A stretch of DNA of 64,000 nucleotides from Cervus elaphus (GCF_910594005.1 NC_057823.1:60758015-60822014); one strand, 5' to 3'; shown: positions 24,776-36,606, counted from the first letter of the stretch. A program made the numbers and translations. The notes: generated by a model not told the origin, from the letters alone.

Positions 24776-26183
24776 GTTCAGTTCAGTTCAGTTCAGTCGC
24801 TCAGTCGTGTCAGACTCTTTGCGAATTGCAAAGAGTGAATCGCAGCATGCCTGGCCTCCCTGCCCATCACCAACTCCTGGAGTTTACTCAGACTCATATC
24901 CATCGAGTTGGTGATGCCATCCAGCCATCTCATCCTCTGTCATCCCCTTCTCCTCCTGCCCTCAATCCCTCCCAGCATCAGGGTCTTTTCCAATGAGTCA
25001 ACTCTTCACATGAGGTGGCCAAAGTATTGGAGTTTCAGCTTCAGCATCAGTCCTTCCAATGAACACCCAGGACTGATCAGCTTTAGGATGGACTCGTTGG
25101 ATCTCCTTGCAGTCCAAGGGACTCTCAAGAGTCTTCTCCAACACCACAGTTCAAAAGCATCAATTCTAATAAAAAAAAAAAAAAAAGAAAGAAAAGAAAA
25201 AAAAAGCATCAATTCTTCAGCGCTCAGCTTTCTTCACAGTCCAACTCTCACATCCATACATGACCACTGGAAAAACCATAGCCTTGACTAGACGGACCTT
25301 TGTTGGCAAAGTAATGTCTCTGCTTTTTAATATGCTATCTCGGTTGGTCATAACTTTCCTTCCAAGGATTAAGTGTCTTTTAATTTCATGGCTGCAATCA
25401 CGATCTGCAGTGATTTTGGAGCCCCCCAAAATAAAGTCTGACACTGCTTCCACTGTTTCCCCATCTATTTCCCCTGAAGTGATGGGACCAGATGCCATCA
25501 TCTTAGTTTTCTGAATGTTGAGCTTTAAGTCAACTTTTTCACTCTCCTCTTTCATCAAGAGGCTCTTTATATTCTGCCATAAGGGTGGTGTCATCTGCAT
25601 ATCCTCACTTTCTGCCATAAGGGTAGTGTCATCTGCATATCTGATATTATTGATATTTCTCCTGGTAATCTTGATTCCAGCTTGTGCTTCTTCCAGCCTA
25701 GCGTTTCTCATGATGTACTCTGCATATAAGTTAAATAAGCAGAGTGACAATATACAGCCTTGACGTACTCCTTTTCCTATTTGGAACCAGTCTGTTGTTC
25801 CATGTCCAGTTCTAATTGTTGCTTCCTGACCTGCATATAGGTTTCTCAAGAGGTGGATCAGGTGGTCTGGTATTCCCATCTCTTTCAGAATTTTCCACTT
25901 TATTGTGATCCACACAAAGGCTTTGGCATAGTCAATAAAGCAGAAATAGATGTTTTTCTGGAACTCTCTTGCTTTTTTGATGATCCAGTGGATGTTGGCA
26001 ATTTGATCTCTGGTTCCTCTGCCTTTTCTAAAACCAGCTTGAACATCTGGAAGTTCACGGTTCACGTATTGCTGAAGCCTGGGTTGGAGAATCTTGAGTA
26101 TTACTTTACTAGCATGTGAGATGAGTGCAATTGTGCGGTAGTTTGAGCATTCTTTGGGATTGCCTTTCTTTGGGATGGGACTA
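24776..26183 (-). mobile_element. BovB, 5'-truncated, with a 328-codon reverse transcriptase frame
   Basis: The frame at 26203-25217 contains RT motifs in order: NYRTIALIS, QAGFRKGRGTRDQIANIHWI, FCFIDYAKAF, GVRQGCILS and the catalytic IRYADDTTLM, then the thumb region. Its start codon lies in Tigger sequence just outside the BovB, so it is a chance fusion. Endonuclease is missing. It also contains a poly(A) insertion and a 32-base repeat. Full BovB proteins are about 1000 residues. Confidence 0.9.
25168..25201 (+). repeat. Poly(A)-only insertion flanked by a 15-bp target duplication
   Basis: An A-rich run of about 34 bases is flanked by aaaagcatcaattct at 25153-25167 and 25202-25216. Confidence 0.7.
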
Positions 26184-27015
26184 CACAACAATCTATTAAG
26201 CATGCAATAGTACTATGTCTAAAGCAACCACGTACACATCCCTTAACTTTAAAATGCTTTATTGCTAAAGAAATGCTGACCATCAAATGATTCTTAATGA
26301 GTCATGGTAGTAAATATCAAAGATTACTTATCACAAATCACTATAGCAAATATAACAATAGTGAAAACGTGTGAACCATTGCAAGAATTACCAAAATGTG
26401 ACACAGGGATTCAAAGTGAGCAAATGCTGTTGGAAGAATGGCACTGATACACTTGCTTTATATGATGTTGCCACATACCTTCAATCAGTAAAAAGTGTAG
26501 TGTCCGTGAAGTGCAATAAAGCAAAATGCAATAAAACAAAGTATTACTGTAGATATAGACCTATATATATCATTTATATGAAAATCACACATGTTATATG
26601 ATTCCATTGATGTGAAATGTCCGGAAGAGGCAGACAGACCAGAAGCAGTTTAGTGGTTGCCAGGAATTATAGGTGTGGTATTGGGAAGTACCTGGGTTTA
26701 TCCGTTTTTGTTTTTTTCTTGGAATGGGTGAGATGATAGAAATGTTCTGTAAGAAGATAGTGGTGATGGTTGCACAACATTGTGAATATATACTTAAAAA
26801 ACAAAATTTGTTTTAAAATGGGACATTTTAAGTTTTATGATATTGTAAATCAAGTGTTCAATTAATTTTTTTTAATTTTTATAATGGAAAAGAATATACA
26901 CATAAATTTACCAGCAATTCACTGAATAATGTTTCTTATACATATCTTTTACAATGAAAAAGGACATTAAAGTGGTTGAATGCATTTTAATAATGTGGCT
27001 CTAAATTTATATATT

Positions 27016-27789
27016 GATCTGAAAGCTTTTATTTTGCCTTTATCTTTTTTTAATGTGTTAATATATAGCTATATTTTTTCCATTTATTTTTATTAGTTGG
27101 AGGCTAATTACTTTACAATATTGTAGTGGTTTTTGCCATACATTGACATGAATCAGCCATGGATTTACACGTGTTCCCCATCCCGATCCCCCGTCCCACC
27201 TCCCTCTCCACCCGATTCCTCTGGGTCTTCCTAGTGCACCAGCCCTGAGCACTTGTCTCATGCATCCAACCTGGGCTGGTGATCTGTTTTACCCTTGATA
27301 GTATACTTGTTTCAATGCTATTCTCTCAGAACATCCCACTGTTGCCTTCTCCCACAGAGTCTCAAAGTCTGTTCTGTACATCTGTGTCTCTTTTTCTGTT
27401 TTGCATATAGGGTTATTGTTACCATCTTTTTAAATTCCACATATATGCATTAGTATACTGTATTGGTCTTTATCTTTCTGGCTTACTTCACTCTGTAAAA
27501 TGGGCTCCAGTTTCATCCATCTCATTAGAACTGATTCAAATGAATTCTTTTTAATGGCTGAGTAATATTCCATGGTGTATATGCACCACAGCTTCCTTAT
27601 CCATTCGTCTGCTGATGGGCATCTAGGTTGCTTCCATGTCCTGGCTATTACAAACAGTGTTGCGATGAACATTGGGGTGCACGTGTCTCTTTCAGATCTG
27701 GTTTCCTCGGTGTGTATGCCCAGTGTGGAGATTTCTTAAAAAACTGGAAATAGAACTGCCATATGACCCAGCAATCCCACTTCTGGGCA
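27016..27789 (-). mobile_element. Young ruminant L1 3' end with 5' inversion, between 14-bp target duplications
   Basis: The 3' UTR and ORF2 C-terminus (frame 27672-27430, KLWCIYTMEYYSAIKK) run antisense to about 27721. Then 27722-27789 carries the adjacent upstream ORF2 segment in the opposite orientation. TAAATTTATATATT occurs at 27002-27015 and 27790-27803. The 52 bases at 27016-27067 are not canonical L1 3' end. Confidence 0.82.
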
Positions 27790-28205
27790 TAAATTTATAT
27801 ATTTCAATGGATGCTTTCATTAGGAATTACTATTAAAGAATGTAAATGAATAACTCCCATATAGATTATCTTTTAGAGGTAAAAATGTTTACTGAAAAGC
27901 CGAGCAGGTCTGATATCACATATGTAGCAGCTTGAAACTTGCTTTCTAGTAGTCAGTCTACAATTCTGTCTGGACCAAGCTTTAAATGAAAACTGACCAC
28001 TCAAATAAAGTCAGTTCTTGCTGGTTGGGAGATAAACAGAGAAGCATCAGACATGGAGCACAAATGAATATTCTAAAGCAATAAAGGCAAATTTGGCTGG
28101 TCTGCTATTGAACCACTTGGCTAGCATTTGTGATCAGAAGACTGACGTGTAATATCTGTTAGAATTCAAGTTCCTAGATTCCTCTTCTAGAGGTTTTGAC
28201 TCTTT

Positions 28206-29149
28206 TTTTAAAAAATTTTTTGATTTTTAATTTTTTTTATTTTTATTTTTTCATTTATTTTTATTAGTTGAAGGCTAATTACAATATTGTAGTGGTTTTT
28301 GCCATACATTGACATGAACCAGCCATGGATTTACATGTGTTCCCCATTCTGATCCCCCCTCCAGCCTCCCTCCTCATCCGATCCCTTTGGGTCTTCCCAG
28401 TGCACCAGCCCTGAGCACTTGTCTCATGCATCCAACCTGGGCTGGTGATCTGTTTTACCCTTGATAGTATACTTGTTTCAATGCTATTCTCTCAGAACAT
28501 CCCACTGTTGCCTTCTCCCAAAGAGTCTCAAAGACTGTTCTGTACATCTGTGTCTCTTTTTCTGTTTTGCATATAGGGTTGTCGTTACCATCTTTTTAAA
28601 TTACATATATATGTATTAGTATACTGTATTGGTCTTTATCTTTCTGGCTTACTTCACTCTGTAGAATGGGCTCCAGTTTCATCCATCTCATTAGAACTGC
28701 TTCAAATGAGTTCTTTTTAATGGCTGAGTAATATTCCATTGCGTATATGTACCACAGCTTCCTTATCCATTCGTCTGCTGATGGGCATCTAGGTTGCTTC
28801 CATGTCCTGGCTATTATAAACAGTGCTGCGATGAACATTGGGGTGCATGTGTCTCTTTCAGATCTAGTTTCCTCGGTGTGTATGCCCAGGAGTGGGATTG
28901 CTGGGTCATATGGCAGTTCTATTTCCAGCTTTTTAAGGAATCTCCACACTGTTCTCCATAGTGGCAGCACTAGTTTGCATTCCCACCAACAGTGTAAGAG
29001 GGTTCCCTTTTCTCCACACCCTCTCCAGCATTTATTGCTTGTAGACTTTTGGATAGCAGCCATCCTGACTGGCGTGTAATGGTACCTCGTTGTGGTTTTG
29101 ATTTGCATTTCTCTGATAATGAGTGATGTTGAGCATCTTTTCATGTGGT
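28206..29149 (-). mobile_element. Young ruminant L1, 5'-truncated
   Basis: The frame at 29144-28596 encodes 182 residues of intact ORF2 C-terminus (SLIIREMQIK, a Cys/His stretch CWRGCGEKGTLLHCWWECK, YYSAIKKN). Target duplication TTTTGACTCTTT lies at 28194-28205 and 29150-29161. It sits in the 3' flank of gene A. Confidence 0.9.
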
Positions 29150-29333
29150 TTTTGACTCTTTAGAATAAAGAGAAACACAACTGTCTGCACTTTTAATAAA
29201 CTTCCAAGTAATGAATTATTCACCTTTGAGACTCTTTCTTTAATTATAGCTACCAAAAGTATTCAGATGTTTTAACCCACTAATCAACCAAAAACAGAAA
29301 GGGTATTTCAATAAAGGTAATATTATTTAACAT

Positions 29334-29339
29334 TTTATT
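29334..29339 (-). promoter_or_regulatory. Poly(A) signal of gene A
   Basis: TTTATT on the plus strand reads AATAAA on the gene strand, about 300 bases after the stop codon. The aligned place in gene B (46732-46737) reads CATAAA. Confidence 0.55.
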
Positions 29340-29639
29340 GACTGAAATATTCATGATTACAAACTGTATTAGGTTTTCTATTATCAAACACACAATTAAG
29401 GTAGGTTTTCAATTGTCAATGTTTAAATGAAGAAAGAAAAAAAGGAATCTTTTTCATTGGTGGGTTCTTAGAGTTGGAAAAATTCTCCAACAATCTACAT
29501 TCTTGTCTTGTGTACTACTGAAGGCTTAGTTTGGTCATCTAGGAATTTAAAGCCCTGTTTTAGAAGACTAATTGGTTGTAGAATCCATAGCAAAATAGGA
29601 TTGCAATAAAAGCCATAGGATTGCGTGGCTGAGGCAGAG

Positions 29640-32600
29640 TCAGCAACGACCCCAATGACTAAAATCAAATTTTCCCTTTTCTCTGTAAAGAAAGAAAAAG
29701 AAAGAAAAATTATTTTTAAAAAGTATTTAAAATTGCCTGACTATTGCACTAAGTGCTTCTCCATGAGGAGACTCTGACTGTGACAGAGCTAGGAGGGCTG
29801 TGCTCCATAAGCAGCGGGGCCCTCCCACCCCCGCCACCCTGCACAGGTCCTCCTGACCCCCTGGGGCTACTTGACTTTTCCTACATGTTCCCTCCTGACT
29901 CAGCCTTGGAACCCACCCAGACCTCAGGAAGAGGATTAGAGATTGTATTCCTGGTTCTCTAAAAGTAGAAGCCCATCTGGGGATTCAGTGAGAGGAAATA
30001 CCAGAGAGAGAAACTGAAGCAGGAAGTAGGATGGCTGGCTGAACCTTTAGACTGGGAACACCCCCAGAGGGTAGGAGGCAGGAAGGGAGCTTAGGTAGAA
30101 GTGTCCTAGACTGCCTGCTCTCTGAGGAAGGTTTGGAGTCTTGTCATGGAGTTCAGGGGACAAAGTGAACCATCAGAGGAGTTCCCTTCTGACATAAATT
30201 GTAATGAATTTAAATTTCTAAAGGCAGTAGAGTGTCTTGCTCAGTTATGCTCCCGGTAGCTTGGAGCTACATCATAGAGGTTATTAGTCAACCTCCAGAG
30301 TTAAGAATTACATTATACTGGTCACCAGACTGCCAGTATTAAGTCAAGCAATTAAATCAAGTAAATGTAATTGGTTTATACATGTAGGAAACATCCAGCA
30401 GGAATATACTTCAAGGTCAAATAAAAACTATTTTTATGAATGAGACTTCAGGCAAAGATACCAGTGCATTTCTGTGGCTTTTACATGAAAGAACAGTTAT
30501 TTTCCATGTTTTACTGTGCCTTGGCTATCAGAAACATGGATGTTCCTATTATTTTCTGATTGTGTCTTCATTATTTTGGAATGGCAATATTGAGTTGTTT
30601 GTTCTTACATTTTTTCACTGCAGAAAACGCATTTATTGGAGTATGTTTTGCCATTTGTTGCACAGATTGGATCCATTTCTCTGGTACAAAAATGTAATTG
30701 ACCAACATATATACCACACACTGGCTGTTAAACATAAACAGAAAACATAATATTTTTCAGATAATGAATTTCTTGAATAAAATGTTCTTTGTTCTTAATA
30801 CGTCATGGTATGTACCAAAATGAAATATATTCTATATTGAAGTTTAAAAATAGACACAAGTTACTCACATATAAAAAATGCTGTACAGTAGAAACCAACA
30901 CAACACTGGAATGCAACTATCCCAACTATAAAAAAGTGAATTTGTTATAATTCTCCTGTTTTCCTCAATAGTTTCATTATTACATAATCTGATACTCTCA
31001 GATTACTACCATATATGTATTTTTTCATATATATGAGTGTTTATAAATGTGTATTTAACCATATACGTATATATATAATTTGGTTAGTAATGGCAGTGTT
31101 GGTAATTTACATAAATAAATAGAAGTGTGTGTATACTGACATAATCTGCTTTTTTTTTTTAACATATAATACCTAAATTCTTATTGGAACATAGGAATGC
31201 TCATTCACTTACTTACTGCTATATGAGCTGATTTTTAGGCATGTTTAAATATATTCATCTGTTTAGTTGTTCAGAAATGTAGTTGACTTTCTTCGCCTCT
31301 ATATAATTTCACTCTGAGGTTTTATGAAAATTATTATTTTATATTCCTCCTATAAGTGGAATTTTTTTTAGCTACTTTAATTTTAGCCTTTCTCTTTTCT
31401 AGGGTAAACAATTCAACTTTAAACACCACTTAACTGCTTTCAGATGATGGTATACAACAAAGGTTATGCCCGATAATAGAATTTTGAGTAAGGGATATTT
31501 TTACCTTATCTGAAATGACAGATGGTTTGAATGGCTGGCAAGATTCTATTTCTTGAACTTAGTGTAATAAGGACACTTTATCTTACTTTCTGAAGAATTA
31601 TTATGTGGTGTTATTTTTTTTGTAAAATTAGCTTTTAAACTAAATAATGAAAAGTTTACCTTTTTCAATTCCCACATTAATCAATATAAACTTACAGCGT
31701 CACGCATGTCACGCGTTTTTCTTGGAGATGCAAAAGAAGTTTCTGCAATCAACATACAAAAGGAAGATGAAAAGTAAGATGATGAAGAGGAAAAAACAGC
31801 CTTTGATAGGATATACCCACATCTATACAAATCACCTACACAAACACAGCAAGTAATGAGGTGAGGCTACTATGGCAGTATCAAAATAATAATTTCACAA
31901 AATAACTCTGAATCTGGAAACAGAATTCTAAATTCACCTCATTATCTGTGAAAAAATAACTTTAAGTATGGTTTAATAATCACCAAACTTTCTGTGGAGA
32001 TACCTTTTTTCCTCATTTTTATAAATAAGATATTCTAGTCAGAGAAAAAGCACCTTGCTTAGTGCAACTTAATATGCTTGTATGAAGTCACTTAATATGA
32101 ATAAGTTAATTACTACTTAATTTCTTCAAGCTCAGCTCGAGTATCATGAATCACTTTAATACCTCACAGCTACTCTACTCTGAAATTCATGGGCCACCTT
32201 GTGCTTTAAGAAAGATAAGTGGTCAGCAGAGGGATCAATTAGTTCTCTCCTAACACAAATTTTGACTTTAGTGCACTCAGAGCTGGCAAGGAATGAGTAG
32301 GATTGTTGAGGAATACCAGATCTAGAGGACAGTATTACTCCCCACACTCTGCATTGAGCAACCATGAAATCCAACCTCCAAAAATGGGGAAAATTAGATA
32401 AATATCTTAGTCCTAAATGAACAAACATCTAAATTCTACTGTTCATTCTAACCACTCTTTCTAGCTCTACATTTCTAAGGAGGGAAATGAGAAACCAATC
32501 AACTGATGCAATTTGTGACAAGATTTTTGTAACACGTGTCATTTCATTGTGCCAGTTTAAGAATTACACGCCCAGCACAGCAAGCTCCTCCGCTCCTTGA

Positions 32601-32738
32601 TAATAGTAGTTGTTTCCTGCATTTTCTATGATGTGTGAACTGCTTCATCCAAGATTGAAAAATTTACTCACCACAATAAAGAGGAAATGCCAAGCCAATG
32701 ATTAAAATAGCTTTGATCCATGACGAGAAGAAAGACAT
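29640..32738 (-). CDS. Gene A: secreted Kazal inhibitor of acrosin/trypsin-inhibitor type (SPINK family), four coding exons, intact
   Basis: Read on the minus strand, the coding exons are 32738-32672, 31742-31696, 30724-30609 and 29682-29640. All introns are GT-AG and the phases (1, 0, 2) match gene 1. They join into 90 residues: a signal peptide (about 1-22, MSFFSSWIKAILIIG...), a basic linker (SPRKTRDMRDA), then a Kazal domain with Cys at 41, 51, 59, 70, 73 and 90 (spacing 9-7-10-2-16) and the core DPICATNGKTYSNKC. P1 is Arg53 (CTRE), as expected for inhibitors of trypsin-like enzymes such as acrosin. From memory, the signal peptide and the CTR/DPIC/FDF.HWG pattern resemble mammalian sperm-associated acrosin inhibitor; I have not checked this. 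Cys22, next to the probable cleavage site, is unpaired and odd. An acceptor-like TTCTTCTACAG 11 bases before the ATG suggests a noncoding first exon upstream. Confidence 0.9.
30860..30945 (+). repeat. Short L1 3' end in intron 2 of gene A
   Basis: GCTGTACAGTAGAAACCAACACAACACTGGAATGCAACTA resembles L1 3' terminus. Confidence 0.5.
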
Positions 32739-33023
32739 TTTATCAAGTCTGTAGAAGAAATGCACAGGAATGCTCATAACACACCGTCGCACGAACAAAT
32801 TGCCCATTTCCAAGTGAAAGTTTCTTACTTCTATAGGAACTGATCCCCTCTCCTAGATTTGTAATTATGGTGGGAATCTTGCCCCAATCCACAGGACATA
32901 CAGGTGAACAGAAGGCCTCGTAGAGGCTTGAGAGAAACACTAGGACAGGTCCTCTTTGCCTACTTTAAGAAGGAGAAGTTCACTCTCCCAACCCTTGGCT
33001 CAGCCCACAAGGAGCCTGGCTGC

Positions 33024-33030
33024 ATTTAAA
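33024..33030 (-). promoter_or_regulatory. TATA-like box upstream of gene A
   Basis: The gene strand reads TTTAAAT followed by GCAGCCAGG, about 285 bases before the ATG. The block is well conserved in the gene B copy (53282-53288), but there the TATA-like core reads TCTAAGT. Promoter function is inferred; the distance implies a long 5' UTR or a noncoding exon. Confidence 0.4.
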
Positions 33031-33039
33031 GAAATATGC

Positions 33040-34575
33040 ACTTTGGAAGTTTATTTTTTCCTCAGAAAATAAATAGTTGTTTCAGAAAGGACTGACCTGG
33101 AGCAGTCTTCACTCCAGTGTGACAGACCAGGGCTGCCTCCACAGCATCCCCACCTGACCTACCTGACACAAAGAAGGTGGCAGAGAGTGAGGGTTGCAGC
33201 TCCAGGGACTGCATGTGTAGGGTCTCCTCTCCTCAATTTCCCCCAGCTGAGGAGTCTCCTTTAATGGATTGTAGGTGAGGAGCCTGGTGCAGGGACACAG
33301 ATGAACCCTAGCAGATAAGACCCTGAGGTTTTCTGTGTTCTTCCTCGTAAAGATCTAACACAGATCATCTCTCAGTGGGGGTTTGGGGCAATTGTAATCT
33401 GATGAACATGTATGAGGAAGGGAGAAGGTGACAACCACGCTTTGAAACCCTAAGGTATAGAAGAGATGGGAGAGCTTTCCAAGCTCCTGAGTTGAAAACG
33501 AAGACTCATCAAACCACAAAGAGAAGAATGAGTTTTGGGAGCTATAATTAGATACATACCTACACCCTTAGTATTTTGAAGGACACTAGAAGCCCATTAG
33601 ACTCAATTGGAGATTTGATTTTCACTTTTTTTTTTTTTTTTTTTTAGTTAAAGGGTCATTTTCATAAAGCTGTAAGCACTAACACAGAAGAGTTACTGTG
33701 TTCCTTTAATCAGTTTTCCCCAATGAGAACATCTTGTAGGATTATAGTACAAATTCATGACCAGGAATGTTCAAAAAGCTCCCAGGTGACAGCCAGAGTA
33801 GCCAGCTTTGGGAAGCTGAGCTGGAGGACAGCATGTGAATATCAAGGAGAGCAAGAAAGCTTGGGAATACAATTGAGATCACAAGGGACAACACCCTAAA
33901 CTATATGATGGATATAGTTTACGATCTTTAGTCAAGTATGAAACCAAACAGAGTTTGAAGTATTAGTAAGAGATGTAATATAAACTATTTAATCTGCTTC
34001 ACAGCCTGAAAGTCCAGAGTTCAAATGCCATCTACCACTAAGCAACCTTGAGATAATATTCAGACTTTCTAATCTACTATTTCCTAATTTTAAATATGAG
34101 AATAATAATTTCTGTCTTAAAGATTTGTCATAAATATTAGGGATAAAATATTAAAACAGGATGCACTTAAAGTTGTGTTAGGCTTACATCTGTCACCCTA
34201 ATCTAACCTGACTTTTTTTCAGTGAAGAAAGCTAAGATTTAGAAAAGAACCTTTGAATACCGCTATTCAAAACCCACAAAATCTGCTAAATACAAAAATT
34301 TTTCCTATATTATAGTGAAGTTATGACAATGCTTCCACTAGATTTTTGAAATATCACAGAGATACCATCAGAGACGTCTATGCAGATAATCCTGGCACAT
34401 GACATTAAAGGAGAAATTAAACTGAAGTTTGGAGTTGAAGTGAATGTAAAGTCCTTGTACTGGCTTTTTTTCTCTATGTGCATTTGTTAGTGGAGATTAA
34501 CAGCTGGAGACACTGCCTATGAAACAGAACAGGTCACAAGTTTTTGAAATTATCTGCTAAAGGAGTGTCAGATAT
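33040..34575. other. Upstream region of gene A; otherwise nothing recognised
   Basis: Aligns with 53.3-53.9 kb of unit B up to about 33.6 kb. T-run at 33628-33650. Confidence 0.5.
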
Positions 34576-34589
34576 GTGGGTTATTTGAT

Positions 34590-34880
34590 GCATATCTTTT
34601 CTGAAAATGCTTACATATATAAATATATTTATATGCATAAAGGTACAGGTATTTATTACATAACTATACTAAAATCACACATAAATATATGCATATGTGT
34701 GTATATGGATATATTCACAAATGTATATATAGTCATATATATCTATATAGTTACAAATATACTAACATATACATATAATAAAACATATATGTAATAACAT
34801 TATCATTAGAGATACACATAGACATCTATATACACATAGTATATAAATATACACATATACACACACATATATATAAACAT
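34590..34880. repeat. AT-rich (TATA/CATA) low-complexity tract
   Basis: Imperfect ATATAC/ATATAT repeats. The open frame across it reflects composition. Confidence 0.8.
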
Positions 34881-35934
34881 AAGTTATCTAAGTGAGCCCT
34901 AAATGTCATCACAAGTATCCTTAAAAAAGGGAAACTGAAGGAAATTTGATGCAGACTCACTAGAAAGGTCAAAATGAAGATGGAACTAAGAGAAATTTGA
35001 AGATGCTGGCCTTAAATATGATTGATGATAGATAAGAATAGAGACAGAATAATAAAATCAAGATACTTCCTTGTAACTAGGTTTTTAAATTTTTTTTATA
35101 GTATATCTTCATATAACCATATATAAATACAAATAAATACTTTTGCCAGCAATCTTGTAAGTTGTGCAGGTCACCACATGTTCACTCACCTAATTCTATA
35201 TTTTAATAGTTGCTTTGTTGGGTCAAATAATCTGTGCAGTTGAAATTTTAAAGATAAGACCAATTTACTCTTCAAAACTCTTACACCATCTTCCTATGGA
35301 AAAGATAGGCTACAAGCATGCCTGTTTCTCTGTACCTCATTAAATGAGTGCCATTTGAAGTATTTATGTTTTCACATACACATTTAAACATATATACAAG
35401 TATAAAATGTTCATATTTGGAAGATTTTGTTCAGGGACAAATTTCTCCATTTGGGAATAAATTAAATTTGTTTACTAATTAAGTTAATGAAGTAATAATT
35501 TCCATTTTTTTATTTTTAAGAATTTTCATCTATAAACATGGTTCAACTTCCTATTTATTTAAGTCCAGAGCATGTGAAGAAATTAATTATTCCTCTCTAA
35601 TTAACACAATTCACATCCATGATCTGCAAAATTAGAAATTTCGAGATCTTTGGTGAAATCATGTTATATATAACATACAGAAATGTATCAGCTTATGTGA
35701 AATGGTGATGGGTGAACTTTGGATACCAGCCTGTTTTGTATATTTAGAATTCACTCTAGCTGGAGAATGCTGAAATATATGCTTCTTCTCTAATATACCA
35801 AAGTTTATAGTGCTTAGGAGATCCTGTTAGATGTTCACTGAATACAAGATAGTGCAGTCTGTCTACATGGTCATAAGATTTCCCCATCCCCTCTGGCAGA
35901 AATATATATATGAATACATTCCAGGTTTATTGAA
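34881..35934. other. No recognised feature
   Basis: AT-rich with no supported motif. Confidence 0.45.
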
Positions 35935-36310
35935 TATGACAAAACATATTACTTTGGAGATATGGAAGAATTTGGTTCTAGACTACTGCATGAAGTAAAT
36001 ATTGCAATGAAGTAAGTAACACAAATTTACTGGCTTCCCAATGCATGTAAAAGTTATGTTTACAGAGCCTGGCGGGCAACAGTTAAAGAGCTGGACACAA
36101 CTGAAGGGACTTAGCATACACATATATATGTAACCTATAAAGTGTGCGGTAGCATTATGTCTTAGAAACAATGCACGTACCTTAATTTAAAAATACTTTA
36201 TTGCTAAAAAAAATGCTAACCATCAACTGACAACACTAGATTGCCGCAAACCTTCAATTATCAAAAAAACACAGTACCTGCAAGGCACAATAAAGTAAAG
36301 CTTGGCAAAG
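35935..36310. mobile_element. Tigger/MER2-like fragment with a Bov-A piece inside
   Basis: CTTAATTTAAAAATACTTTATTGC and ACCTTCAATTATCAAAAAA match the same family as 24652-26549. A SINE piece (GAGCCTGGCGGGCAACAG ... GACACAACTGAAGGGACTTA) lies at 36065-36125. Confidence 0.68.
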
Positions 36311-36465
36311 CACTAATGAACATAGATGAAACAGTCCCCGGCAAAATATTAGTGTACATAATTCAGCATTATGTTAAAAGGATCATACAACATGATCCAG
36401 TGAGATTCATCCCAGGGATACAAGGATGATTCAGTTTCTACAAATCAATCAATGTGATACACTAG

Positions 36466-36606
36466 GGCTTCCCTGGTAGCTTAGTTAGTAAAGAATCCAC
36501 CTACAATGCAGGAGACCCCAGTTTGATTCCTGGGTCAGGAAGATCCATTGGAGAAGGGATAGGCTACCCACTCCAGTATTCTGGCTTGGAGAATTCCATG
36601 AACTAT
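36466..36606 (+). repeat. Bov-tA SINE in L1
   Basis: GGGCTTCCCTGGTAGCTTAG ... GGAGAATTCCATGAACTAT. Flanks at 36430-36465 and 36610-36645 are near-duplicates. Confidence 0.87.

Larger units (their letters stand above)
24652..26549. mobile_element. Nonautonomous Tigger/MER2-like DNA transposon, interrupted by BovB
   Basis: Begins CAGGCATACCTTGGAGATG, ends in a diverged complement of that terminus (AATAAAACAAAGTATTACTG), and is flanked by TA on both sides (24650-24651, 26550-26551). The middle matches the Tigger1-derived family (CTTTATTGCTAAAGAAATGC, GTGACACAGGGATTCAAAG). There is no transposase ORF. Confidence 0.8.
24300..26850 (+). repeat. Old L1 3' end of unit A, split by a Tigger element
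   Basis: L1 sequence at 24300-24650 resumes at 26552-26850 (TTTAGTGGTTGCCAGGAATT, GGTGATGGTTGCACAACATT). Confidence 0.7.
24300..33920 (-). repeat. Segmental duplication unit A (contains gene A)
   Basis: In order along the plus strand: old L1 3' end, about 0.5 kb of flank, 3' flank, exons 4-3-2-1, upstream region. Exons, introns, the GC-richer block at 29760-29940 and the upstream region to about 33.6 kb align by eye with unit B. Differences between the copies are many, so the duplication is old. Unit-specific insertions are the Tigger/BovB nest and two L1 copies. Confidence 0.7.

Noticed and set aside
24776..24800. GTTCAGTTCAGT repeats as a CRISPR or satellite
   Set aside because: This is the standard BovB 3' terminus, seen at every BovB end here.
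30436..30750. 104-codon plus-strand frame
   Set aside because: It is the antisense shadow of the gene A Kazal exon.
34576..34794. 72-codon open frame rich in Tyr/Ile
   Set aside because: It reads through an ATATAC low-complexity tract.
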